A DNA stretch of 35,651 nt from NCBI GenBank assembly GCA_964603655.1, contig CAZRVZ010000031.1:1-35651 (forward strand), given 5' to 3'. The stretch is from JACPWY01 sp964603655 (lineage in GTDB: Bacteria; Bdellovibrionota; FAC87; UBA2466). Made by a program: the position numbers and the translations under genes. The notes below the pieces were generated by a model that saw nothing but the letters and a program-made list of their open reading frames with translations, was not told where the DNA came from and made no database searches. This document shows, one piece after another, positions 15,604 to 23,600 of the stretch (position 1 is the first letter of the stretch; every line of letters starts with the position of its first letter).

Positions 15604-16338
15604 ATGAGCACGCAACATCGAATTTATTGTTTAAGTCTCGCGGCGATTGTCCTGTTTGGAATTGGGTCCTGCAACATTTACCGGCCACTCGATCCCGCGA
15701 AATCGGACGAGGGGTATCTCGAAGAGGGGCTGCGGTGCTACCACCTAAAGGATTACGATTGCGCCGTTGCGGCCTTTGAAAAACTTTCCGATTCCGATAC
15801 AAAAACGGAAAAGTTGTGTATGGGGTATTTGGCCCAGGCGGGTTTAACCCTCGATCTGCTCCTAAACGTGGTTAATCAGGCGAATTCGACGATGTTGGGC
15901 CAACTTGCCACCGCACTTCTCCCCTGGAGTTCGGGTAAGGAAACCGCCTCTCAAAATGCAAGTGCCAAATGCCTCATGTATGCAACCACGGGAACCGCAA
16001 GCGACGTCAAGACGCTACTTAATTATGTGGCCCAGATGGTCGACTGCTCGACCCGCCTCGCGCGTACCGACACCTTTGGGGATAAGGCGAGTGATTGCAC
16101 CGCTAGCCACACTCCGGTGACGTCCGGCGAGATAACGGATGGCGATGTCGATTTTATGTGTGCCGCGGATGCCGAGGCGTGTGCCGATAATATCGCGACC
16201 ATTAGTTCGTCTCAGCTGGGGACTTCGGGCCTGGGGTCGCTCAAAAGCGCGCTCGATCTTTTTCCTGCCGAGCTCAAAAGTGCCGCGTCGGTCGCCGCCA
16301 CGGTTCGCACCGCGCTCAAAACGGTTGTGAAGGATTAG
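15604..16338 (+). CDS. Lipoprotein of unknown function
   Basis: 244 residues from ATG 15604. The N-terminus MSTQHRIYCLSLAAIVLFGIGSC is a lipoprotein signal with the lipid-modified Cys at 23. A GTG at 15571 with GAGGG upstream is a possible earlier start adding 11 residues. After the lipobox there is EGYLEEGLRCYHLKDYDCAVAAFEKL, which looks like one tetratricopeptide-like helix pair, then an Ala/Thr/Ser-rich region with several Cys. Its stop is directly followed by the ATG of the next gene, so it is cotranscribed with the outer-membrane protein. Likely an outer-membrane-associated accessory protein; exact role unknown. Confidence 0.75.
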   Translation: MSTQHRIYCLSLAAIVLFGIGSCNIYRPLDPAKSDEGYLEEGLRCYHLKDYDCAVAAFEKLSDSDTKTEKLCMGYLAQAGLTLDLLLNVVNQANSTMLGQLATALLPWSSGKETASQNASAKCLMYATTGTASDVKTLLNYVAQMVDCSTRLARTDTFGDKASDCTASHTPVTSGEITDGDVDFMCAADAEACADNIATISSSQLGTSGLGSLKSALDLFPAELKSAASVAATVRTALKTVVKD

Positions 16339-17724
16339 ATGAAATACACCGGTATTTTCGTATTGGCCTGTTTGCTCCTAAGTGCCAATTCATTTGCCAC
16401 GAAACGCTATTACTCTCTTTCTCGGAGCGTGCGGGCGCATGGCATGGGCGGGGCCTTTTACGGGATTTCTGACGATGAGTATGCCCTTTTTTATAACCCG
16501 GCGGGCCTTGGGTTCTATCGCGGCGGTGGCCACTTCACGCTCTCCACCCGTGCGGCCGTGACGGTGGATACCGTGAGTAGTCTCAGCACTCTCACCAGCA
16601 GTTTCTCCTCGGGCAAAACGACCACCGAACTCGTGAATAGTTTTCTCGCTCTTCAGGGAAAACCTTTGGGCGGGAACATAAGCTTCATGCCGTCCTTCGT
16701 GACTAAAAAATTCGCACTGGGTATTTTGCTACCCGATATCAAGACGGACCTCTCCGTATTGGGCGCCGGTCTGGATACGACATTCGATGTGACGGTACTC
16801 GCCGATGCCGGGCTGCTCCTGGCTTTCGCGAAAACTTTTATGGCGGACACCCTGAGTGTCGGCGTGACTCCGAAATTTGTGGCACGTGTCGGGGGAACAA
16901 AAAGTTTTCCAGCACTCGATATTGTTCAGGGGGATACCGCTGGACTGGATGTGAACTCAATCGGCGGCGCGGGCGCGGGATTTGATTTCGATGTGGGGGC
17001 TACCTATCGCCTGACCACAATTCCCTTCGGAGTCGCCAATCGAGCCTCTTTGGTGCTGACGAATGTGCTCGCGTCCTCCTATCCCATCGGTTCCACCAAG
17101 GGTTCGAGCTCAGCCGCTGGCGTCCCGGGACTGACGAGAATGGTCTCTCTGGGTTGGTTTACGGCGTTTTCGGGAGTTTCCGTAATCGATAATTTTAATC
17201 TCGTTGCCGATCTCGCCGAGTTCGGCATTGGCGGAGAGAGCGATCCCGATCGCGGCGGTCGCGGTGGTAGCTTTTGGAAACATCTCAATATTGGTGTCGA
17301 GGCCCCCGTAAGAGGTTGGTTCATCCCGCGTGCCGGAATTCACCAGGGCAACGTGACGGCCGGCTTCGGAGTCCGGGCGCGCGTGTTACAACTCGACTAC
17401 GCCTGGTTCGGCGAGGAGCTCCTGGGTGGCGTGGGGCGCTATACGGCACGCACTCACGAGATTCGCGTAGCAATTGGTTATGGAGCCACCGCACCAGCTC
17501 CGATAGTATTCGAACCTCTAGAATCGAAACCGGAAGGATTTGAGAAACCCGTACCGATTCCGACCCCCGCACCCCAAAAGCTCGAGCAAGTGCCCGTGCC
17601 CAATAAAGTGCAAATGCCCGTTCAGGTTCCGACACCTCCCACACCACCGCCGCCCTCAGTCTCTCCTGAGTCGGCTAAAGATCGGGTGCCCCAGTCAGTG
17701 GGTCGTCCTCGCGGAAAGAATTAA
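16339..17724 (+). CDS. Outer-membrane beta-barrel protein (PorV/TraF_2/FadL-like)
   Basis: 461 residues. A signal peptide (MKYTGIFVLACLLLSANSFA) is followed by RSVRAHGMGGAFYGISDDEYALFYNPAGLGFYRGG, the N-terminal motif shared by PorV/PorQ-like, TraF_2-like and FadL-related barrels. Alternating strands with aromatic ends follow (FTLSTRAAVTV, ALGILLPD, VGATYRLTTIPFG, RVLQLDYAWFG, HEIRVAIGYG). After the barrel a Pro/Val-rich tail of about 70 residues (PVPIPTPAPQ, PTPPTPPPP) reaches the C-terminus, which is unusual because barrels normally end with the last strand. AAGGA 5 nt upstream supports the ATG. It abuts the lipoprotein gene and precedes the M16 pair by 4 bp. Transport or secretion role is inference. 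Confidence 0.75.
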   Translation: MKYTGIFVLACLLLSANSFATKRYYSLSRSVRAHGMGGAFYGISDDEYALFYNPAGLGFYRGGGHFTLSTRAAVTVDTVSSLSTLTSSFSSGKTTTELVNSFLALQGKPLGGNISFMPSFVTKKFALGILLPDIKTDLSVLGAGLDTTFDVTVLADAGLLLAFAKTFMADTLSVGVTPKFVARVGGTKSFPALDIVQGDTAGLDVNSIGGAGAGFDFDVGATYRLTTIPFGVANRASLVLTNVLASSYPIGSTKGSSSAAGVPGLTRMVSLGWFTAFSGVSVIDNFNLVADLAEFGIGGESDPDRGGRGGSFWKHLNIGVEAPVRGWFIPRAGIHQGNVTAGFGVRARVLQLDYAWFGEELLGGVGRYTARTHEIRVAIGYGATAPAPIVFEPLESKPEGFEKPVPIPTPAPQKLEQVPVPNKVQMPVQVPTPPTPPPPSVSPESAKDRVPQSVGRPRGKN

Positions 17725-17728
17725 GCTT

Positions 17729-19111
17729 ATGCGAAATGGGAAAGGGCTTCTTGAGATCTCGCCAATCATGATGATGGCGGTAATGATCACGGCCGCGACA
17801 CTTGCCCAAGCCTCGAAGTCAAAACCGGTGGCCGAGCACACACTATTTAATGGAGAGAGGCTCCAGGAGTTTCGGCTCGAAAATGGCTTCCGGGTATTAC
17901 TCGTTCCCCGGCACCAAGCGGCTGTTTTGACCTACCAAGTATGGTTTCAGGTGGGATCGATAGACGAGAAGCTCGATCCGAAACTTAAAAAAACGGGCCT
18001 CGCCCATCTTTTCGAGCACATGATGTTCCGGGGCACTTTGAAATACCCCGATGGTGAGTTTGATCGCATTACCGCTCAGATCGGCGGAGATAAGCAGAAT
18101 GCTACGACGTCACACTACCGAACTAATTATTTTGAAAGCGTCCCGAGCCGCCAACTGGAAAAGATCATGGAGCTCGAGTCGGACCGCATGAGCCAGCTCG
18201 TGCTGACCAAAGAATTATTGGAAAAGGAAAAGGGCGCCGTCGTGGGTGAGTACCGACTTCACATGGACAGACCCTCATCGGTCGCTTTTGACGAGCTAAT
18301 GCGGCTTATGTTTCAGGTCTCGCCATTCCAATTCACGGTGCTCGGTACCGAGGCCGAAATCAAGGGATTCACCCTGGAAGAGTCTCAATATTTCTATAAA
18401 ACTTTCTATGCTCCGAACAATGCCACGTTAATCATCGTGGGCGACACCACCGCAGACAAATTGATGCCCCTCGTGGACAAATATTATGGGAGCTTCAAAC
18501 GCCAAGAGGTTCCCCGCCTGTCATTACCGGAAGAGCCGGCTCAGACCCGGGAACGTCGGTGGGAAGGCACGCACCGCCAGGCCACTTCCGAAACCCTTCT
18601 GATCGGCTATCGCATCCCCGGGGTTAACTCCCCTGAAATGGCCGCATTTTCCCTCTTGGGGACCCATCTCAGCGTGGGGATGGAGGGGCGTTTGCGAAAG
18701 CTATTGGTCGACAAGGGAATTGCCGTCGGTGCCCATGCCTCTCCCGATTCGATGCCCGACGTTTTCGAGTTTTTTATTCAGCTAGCGGAGGGGAAACGCT
18801 CCGAGGATGCGCTCAAAATTATCGATCGTGAGATCCAATCCTTGAGGACCCAGAACATTTCCGCCAGTTCTTTTGAGCGCGCTCTGAATCAGGAGCTCCT
18901 CGACGTTTACGGGGACATTACTTCCAACGGGTCCCTGGGAAACATTCTGGGTGAGTTTCTCATGCTGGGGGGCAACTACCTCCGGGGATTTGAAATAGTC
19001 CAGGAGTACCTGAAGCTCACGCCGAAGGCACTCACCCAGGTTGCTAAGGTGTTTTTAAGTCCAGCAGGTCGTAGCGTGGTGATCGTTCGTCCGGAGAAAA
19101 AGGCATCATGA
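17729..19111 (+). CDS. M16 family zinc metallopeptidase (catalytic partner)
   Basis: 460 residues from ATG 17729; the frame is open to 17540 but that part overlaps the barrel gene and encodes no M16 similarity. A hydrophobic signal-like segment (IMMMAVMITAATLAQA) suggests export to the periplasm. The inverted zinc motif HxxEH is present as H93-LFE-H97 in the context GLAHLFEHMMFRGT, and the third-ligand region EKEKGAVVGEYRLHMD follows about 75 residues later. The C-terminal M16 repeat lies from about 215 on (FTLEESQYFYKTFYAPNNATLIIVGD). Its stop overlaps the next gene as ATGA (19108-19111). With the metal-site-deficient partner downstream it should form the heterodimer known for bacterial M16B pairs. 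Confidence 0.9.
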   Translation: MRNGKGLLEISPIMMMAVMITAATLAQASKSKPVAEHTLFNGERLQEFRLENGFRVLLVPRHQAAVLTYQVWFQVGSIDEKLDPKLKKTGLAHLFEHMMFRGTLKYPDGEFDRITAQIGGDKQNATTSHYRTNYFESVPSRQLEKIMELESDRMSQLVLTKELLEKEKGAVVGEYRLHMDRPSSVAFDELMRLMFQVSPFQFTVLGTEAEIKGFTLEESQYFYKTFYAPNNATLIIVGDTTADKLMPLVDKYYGSFKRQEVPRLSLPEEPAQTRERRWEGTHRQATSETLLIGYRIPGVNSPEMAAFSLLGTHLSVGMEGRLRKLLVDKGIAVGAHASPDSMPDVFEFFIQLAEGKRSEDALKIIDREIQSLRTQNISASSFERALNQELLDVYGDITSNGSLGNILGEFLMLGGNYLRGFEIVQEYLKLTPKALTQVAKVFLSPAGRSVVIVRPEKKAS

Positions 19112-20541
19112 AAATCCTCCGGAAAACCCTTATGATCCTGGTCTGTTTTTCGATGGGTTTACCGTTGGGTTTGTCGATGGTTTTAACGGCCGTTTTATCG
19201 AACAGGCTGTTAGCCGCCACCGAGCCTAAAATTTTGTTCGAACTGGATCCCACACTGCTCAATACAACAATCCAGATCATCGTGATGGCAGGTGGTGCCG
19301 ATGATCAGGTGGAGCACGCGGGGCTTTCCAATATTGTCGCTGATCTGATGCTGCGGGGAACAAAAAAACGGACTCGGGAGAAATTTCAGAGTGACGTCGA
19401 GCGGATGGGAGGCGGGTTGAGCGGTAGCGCGACCCACGATCTCATATTCTTTACCGGGAGTGTCATCAAAGAGAATACTGAAAAATTTCTGGACCTGGTG
19501 GGTGATTTTTTACTGCAGCCGGTTTTTGATCCCAAGGAAATGGATTCATTGCGGACGGAGGTTCTCAATGGAATCAGTCACCAGAAAAATAACAACACCC
19601 GGCTCACCGGCATCGCCATGAGAAAGGCCGCTTTTGCGGGGACTCCTTTGGAACGGCCGATTATCGGTACTCTCTCGACGGTGAAACGCCTCACGCGAGA
19701 CGATGTGCTGCGCAAGTATAACAATCACTTTCATCGCGGAACCGTGTTCTTTGCCGTGGCGACGCCGCTTCCTGAATCCCAGATCAAGACACTGCTCACG
19801 GCGATTTGGCAGAAGCTCCCCGATGGGCATCGCCAGGCTCGAAAGCCCGTCCTACTCAAGTTTCCGAAAACGACCACGCTCACCTTGATTCACAAGGCCA
19901 AGACCGAGGCCGGGGCGTTTATGTTGGGGCAGCCGGGAATTACCATTCAGGATCCCGATCGATTCGTTCTTTATGCCGGAAATTTTTCATTTGGCAGCGA
20001 GCCCCTGGTTTCCAGGCTTTTTCGAATTGTTCGCGGGGAGTTGGGCTATACCTATTCGATTGGATCTACCTACGGCCTCATCGGCTCGGCGTCTAATCAA
20101 AAGGGAATCTATGCTATTCATTCGACTCCATCCATTGAGTTTACAGCCAAGGCGCTCTTCAAAACTTTGGCGCTTTGGGATGATTACCTTAAACAGGGAC
20201 TGAGCGCGGCCGAGCTGACGCTAGCCAAAGAGAGTACGATCAACTCCTACCCTTTCGATTTTGATTCGGCCGGAAAGCGCTTGTCCGAGCGAATAGAAGA
20301 GCATCTCTATGGCGACCCGATTCTGACCCCCGACGAGTTTACCAAGCGTATCGGAGCCATCGACGACGGCAGATTAAAAAAATCTCTGAAGGATCACCAT
20401 GGCGGTCAGAGCTTTCTGGTGACGTTGCTAGGGGATGAGACCGTCATTCGTCGGCAGTTGGAAGAGGAGCAGAAGTCCGTTCCGGCGGCGGCCAGACTTC
20501 AGATTTCCCAAGTCATCACGCCCGAACAGTTAATAGAATAA
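19108..20541 (+). CDS. M16 family protein lacking the zinc site (non-catalytic partner)
   Basis: 477 residues with an N-terminal hydrophobic signal or anchor (residues 8-37). It aligns by eye with the M16 fold, but the stretch corresponding to HGLAHFLEHM reads HAGLSNIVADLMLRGT, so both zinc histidines and the catalytic Glu are absent. The substrate-binding element RGELGYTYSIGSTY, the Arg/Tyr motif carried by the partner subunit in M16B pairs, is intact. ATGA overlap with the catalytic gene implies coupled translation and roughly equal amounts. Acts probably in the periplasm on exported peptides or on the neighbouring outer-membrane proteins; the latter is inference from position. Confidence 0.88.
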   Translation: MKILRKTLMILVCFSMGLPLGLSMVLTAVLSNRLLAATEPKILFELDPTLLNTTIQIIVMAGGADDQVEHAGLSNIVADLMLRGTKKRTREKFQSDVERMGGGLSGSATHDLIFFTGSVIKENTEKFLDLVGDFLLQPVFDPKEMDSLRTEVLNGISHQKNNNTRLTGIAMRKAAFAGTPLERPIIGTLSTVKRLTRDDVLRKYNNHFHRGTVFFAVATPLPESQIKTLLTAIWQKLPDGHRQARKPVLLKFPKTTTLTLIHKAKTEAGAFMLGQPGITIQDPDRFVLYAGNFSFGSEPLVSRLFRIVRGELGYTYSIGSTYGLIGSASNQKGIYAIHSTPSIEFTAKALFKTLALWDDYLKQGLSAAELTLAKESTINSYPFDFDSAGKRLSERIEEHLYGDPILTPDEFTKRIGAIDDGRLKKSLKDHHGGQSFLVTLLGDETVIRRQLEEEQKSVPAAARLQISQVITPEQLIE

Positions 20542-20568
20542 TCCGGTCTGAGAATGTGCTCCGCTACC

Positions 20569-21375
20569 TTACGGCGCGACCGTCACGCTGGCGTACGCAC
20601 TGTAATAACGGGAAACCAGAAACCCAGATCCACCGGTGTCGCCACTTGCCGGAATCTTCGTTCTCACTTCCCGGACAGCGCGGGCGAACAGCGGCTGTCC
20701 GATAGGAAAAGTGTATTCGATGGAGTCGGTTGTTCCTGCAAAATTCGTAATGCTGAATTTAGATGCCGTAGTCTCTCCGGCTACTCGGTAGGGGGCAATA
20801 GTCTTATAGGCCATGGGGCTTAATTTGGAATCGACCATCTCCAGGATGACCGACTCGACCAGCGGGTCGATGGTGGGCGTAAAGTTAAATACGAAACACC
20901 CTGATTCTCCAGCCTTTTTGCAATTAGCAGCGGCGCTGATGCTCGCGGGTGGACTCACGAGTGTGATGGTCGATAGTGCTACGGTGTTTGTCCACGGATT
21001 CTCAAAGAAGTCCGTGAAGGTGAATACCGCCGAGGTGGTGACTCCGGTCGTGCGCGCCACGTACCGGGTGTAGCCGATGGTACGTTCTTTCAGGGTGGCT
21101 GATGAGGTTGTGAGCGCGCAGGGAGTCTGTACACTCAACGAACTTCCCAGCGCATGGCCCGCCCGAAGGGAGGCTTCAAAATAGGTTTTATCCTCATCGG
21201 CGTTGTATTGAAGGAGGTAGTTTTGAATGATGCGCGCTGGAAGGGTTGCGCTGCACTTGGCAGTGGACGAGGAATCCTTCGCCGTAACCGCCTGACCGCA
21301 CCCGTCCGTTACGATGAGGGCTAGGGTGATCGCCAGTAAAAAGAAGCCAAGGTCCAGAGCGCGTGAAACTTTCAT
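20569..21375 (-). CDS. Lipoprotein of unknown function
   Basis: 268 residues. The N-terminus MKVSRALDLGFFLLAITLAL is followed by IVTDGCGQ, a relaxed lipobox with Cys at about 26, so this is probably a lipoprotein. The rest is Ser/Thr/Ala-rich and strand-like, with repeated short hydrophobic strands (AVFTFTDFFENPW, VFNFTPTIDPLVESVILEMVD). Four further Cys could form disulfides. No family recognised. Its stop faces that of the M16 gene 27 bp away, and it lies downstream of the inositol-phosphatase-like gene on the same strand (33-bp gap), with which it may be cotranscribed. Confidence 0.7.
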   Translation of the reverse strand: MKVSRALDLGFFLLAITLALIVTDGCGQAVTAKDSSSTAKCSATLPARIIQNYLLQYNADEDKTYFEASLRAGHALGSSLSVQTPCALTTSSATLKERTIGYTRYVARTTGVTTSAVFTFTDFFENPWTNTVALSTITLVSPPASISAAANCKKAGESGCFVFNFTPTIDPLVESVILEMVDSKLSPMAYKTIAPYRVAGETTASKFSITNFAGTTDSIEYTFPIGQPLFARAVREVRTKIPASGDTGGSGFLVSRYYSAYASVTVAP

Positions 21376-21408
21376 GAATAATAGTGTATCGAAAATCGGA
21401 AGTGGGGT

Positions 21409-22164
21409 CTATTCCACTAACTGATGACGCAGTGCCGGGACACAGCTCACGAAGGTCGTCGCCTCCAGAAGCCCTTTACCATCGAGTGAAAAGTATTCTC
21501 CACCAGCCTCCTTCACGAGACACGCAATGGGTGCCACGTCCCACAACGCGACGAGCGGATCGATCATGGCATCCACCGAACCACGCAGAAGCATGGCGTG
21601 CCCAAAACAATCGGTGTATCCGCGAACCAATTCCGCTTTGCGCATCAAGGACAGAAGTAGGCGCATGTGGCCGGTAGACTCGAAGCAGGATACATCCCCA
21701 CACGAAACCAGCGCGTTTCCGAGTGAGGTCACGGGAGACACATGCAGTTGAGTGCCGTTGCAATAGGTTCCAAGCCCCACGGCCGCCGAATAGGTTTCCT
21801 CCAGTGCCGGCAGAACCATAATTCCTACGACCGGCTCTCCCCGGTGGAGCAGTCCCAACAACGTTCCAAAAAGCGGGATGCCGCGAATGAAACTACGGGT
21901 GCCATCGATGGGATCGACGGTCCAAACATATTCGGCGTTTGGCGTCTCGATGCCGAACTCCTCGCCGTAGATGCCGTGACTGGGAAAGCGCCGATTGATT
22001 TCTTTACGGATCATCTCCTCGGTTTTCTTGTCCGCTACGGTGACCGGCGTCTGATTCTCCTTCATCTCAATGAGCAGTGCCGAACGAAAATGGGACAATG
22101 CGATGTGCGACGCCCGCTGGGCGATATCGACCGCCTCATCGAGTACTGAGCGATAATCATTCAT
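21409..22164 (-). CDS. Inositol-monophosphatase family phosphatase (HisN-like)
   Basis: 251 residues from ATG 22164; a TTG at 22182 is less likely. Mg-dependent phosphatase with all metal-site motifs: GEEFG (about 67-71), VDPIDGTRSFIRGIP (Asp84, Asp87, Gly88, Thr89) and WDVAPIACLVKEAGGEY near 210. SFIRGIP after DPIDGT is the form common in histidinol-phosphate phosphatases of the HisN type, whereas plain inositol phosphatases usually have NF(x)HG(x)P. The substrate is thus likely histidinol phosphate or a related sugar phosphate, but no his genes are adjacent to support that. Cytoplasmic. Confidence 0.85.
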   Translation of the reverse strand: MNDYRSVLDEAVDIAQRASHIALSHFRSALLIEMKENQTPVTVADKKTEEMIRKEINRRFPSHGIYGEEFGIETPNAEYVWTVDPIDGTRSFIRGIPLFGTLLGLLHRGEPVVGIMVLPALEETYSAAVGLGTYCNGTQLHVSPVTSLGNALVSCGDVSCFESTGHMRLLLSLMRKAELVRGYTDCFGHAMLLRGSVDAMIDPLVALWDVAPIACLVKEAGGEYFSLDGKGLLEATTFVSCVPALRHQLVE

Positions 22165-22334
22165 GAAACCAGATGATAGCAACCGGGCGGCGATATGTCG
22201 TGGAATTATACCTGGCCCCTTTCGGTGGGCCGAATCGGTCTGGCCTCATCCGCTTTAGCTTTTTAAGCCGGAAGCGGTTGCGAAACCCAATCTGTACTGG
22301 TGTTTTCTTTGGGTCATTTTGGGCCGTTTTTAAT

Positions 22335-22804
22335 ATGGCTGCCATTACAGTAATCATTGTAGATGGTTGGGAAATCGAACACCAACGCCAATTCAATGCA
22401 AAATTCGAGTGGCTGCTCCACGAGCACGATCGCATGTCTCATCCCAAGGAGCTTCCTTCACAGCTGTTTAATCAGTGGAAAAAATTGGATATGAGAAAAC
22501 AGATACCGGTTCCCCACAGGAGATTGCTTCTGCCCTTCATGCTGCGCATGACAACCAAACCCGGATCGCTGCACTTTATAAAAGAAAGATGGAACAGAGT
22601 CGTAAAGAACTTCCGTACTCCGATCAGATCGACCAGCAGATTATGACTCACGCCAATCTGGTTTATGACTATGCCAAATCGGTTTCCTGGTCGCCCGTTG
22701 AAACCGAAGACTTCGAAACGATTCTCCGAGAGGTACGCTTCCAGCGAGACGGTATTAGCGGCTGCAAAGACTTATTGGGAGGGAAGTTTGCGGGTGGGGT
22801 GTGA
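22335..22804 (+). pseudogene. Hypothetical gene interrupted by an apparent -1 frameshift at an A6 run
   Basis: Two plausible coding segments lie in different frames. From ATG 22335 one frame reads MAAITVIIVDGWEIEHQRQ... to LFNQWKKLD; the frame then continues only as Arg/Pro/Leu-rich nonsense to 22646. The -1 frame starting at GTG 22475 reads EKIGYEKTDTGSPQEIAS... to KFAGGV at 22804 and looks coding (balanced acidic/basic residues, helical). A stop (TAA 22469) precedes it, so it has no start other than GTG 22475. The switch falls at AAAAAA (22479-22484) inside TGG AAA AAA TTG. A mutation, a sequencing error, or ribosomal slippage are all possible. Joined product about 155 residues; no family recognised. 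It overlaps the 3' end of the convergent DTW gene by 33 bp. Confidence 0.45.
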
Positions 22805-23527
22805 TGATCCTGTCACGCTCCCAGTCAGTGTGAAGGCCGTCTTGCAATTATCAAAGGCGATTGAACGAGCTATTGGGATGTTCGCCTCAGCCCCCGCAGT
22901 CCGCCTCTGCCGGCTGCTCGGCCGAATGCTCGTGAGTGCGGTTACGAGCTTGGAAAGTATCAACAAAAGATAGTCACTTGTTTCTACATGGCCAAAAATC
23001 CTGAGCGCATGAGCCACCGCCTCCACCATGCACACGCAATTGGGTCGTCCGTTTCGTCGCAGTCCATAGCGGCTGGGGAGCCCCGGGGGGAGCTGAACCC
23101 GTCTCATAGTTCGTAAGAACTGGGCCTTTCGGGCGATTTTATTAGCCTCGTTCCAGGTTCCATCCGGCAAATAGAGGCGGGAGTTTTCAGGTAACGACGT
23201 CGCAAGCTCGGGGGTGAGCAGCTCGACTCCGGGGCCTGGGTAGAGAAACAGGTTCGTTTGTCCGGGATCGGGTGAGTGGTAATCCAGGGGGACGCCATCG
23301 GGGTCCCCTCGAATGATTATTTCTGAATTGGACAGAATCAGATTGGTCCAGCGCCCCGTATTCGAAACACGCCAATATTCACTCCACTGAACCAGCAGCG
23401 TGATACCCACCGGGCAATCCCGGATAGCCAGTTCGGCACAAAAGCAGAGTCTATTGGGCAGCCTACAGTTTGAGCACAAACCGGCAAATTCCTTAGCATT
23501 TTCAATGGTTTTTTTGTTGAAGGTCAT
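22772..23527 (-). CDS. DTW-domain protein (TapT-like tRNA aminocarboxypropyltransferase)
   Basis: 251 residues. DTW proteins transfer the 3-amino-3-carboxypropyl group of SAM to uridine in tRNA (acp3U). Visible are the N-terminal zinc-type motif CSNCRLPNRLCFC (18-30), LLVQWSEYWR in place of the usual H.E/RNT segment, the DTW signature as LPDGTWNEANKI, LPPGLPSRYGLRR, and NCVCMVEAVAHAL where the family commonly has S/T-xE-A. After the domain (about 200) an extra 45-50 residue tail rich in Arg, Ala and Thr follows and overlaps the convergent small gene; this tail is atypical. AGG 8 nt before the ATG is a weak ribosome site. Confidence 0.8.
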   Translation of the reverse strand: MTFNKKTIENAKEFAGLCSNCRLPNRLCFCAELAIRDCPVGITLLVQWSEYWRVSNTGRWTNLILSNSEIIIRGDPDGVPLDYHSPDPGQTNLFLYPGPGVELLTPELATSLPENSRLYLPDGTWNEANKIARKAQFLRTMRRVQLPPGLPSRYGLRRNGRPNCVCMVEAVAHALRIFGHVETSDYLLLILSKLVTALTSIRPSSRQRRTAGAEANIPIARSIAFDNCKTAFTLTGSVTGSSHPTRKLPSQ

Positions 23528-23543
23528 GGTGTTTGCCTATAAA
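23514..23543 (+). promoter_or_regulatory. Candidate promoter of the gap-pgk-tpiA-secG operon
   Basis: TTGTTG (23514-23519), 18-nt spacer, TATAAA (23538-23543) on the plus strand, about 55 bases before the gap start. The -10 box matches 5/6 and the -35 box 4/6. It overlaps the first codons of the divergent DTW gene. No other good candidate lies in this 73-bp gap. Confidence 0.4.
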
Positions 23544-23600
23544 AGCAATTCAACATTAAACTAAGGGTTTGGGTTCGACCAGAAGGGAGTGACGAGATTT

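Noticed and set aside
17540..17728. N-terminal extension of the first M16 protein
   Set aside because: It overlaps the barrel gene's tail in another frame and encodes Pro/Arg-rich shadow sequence.
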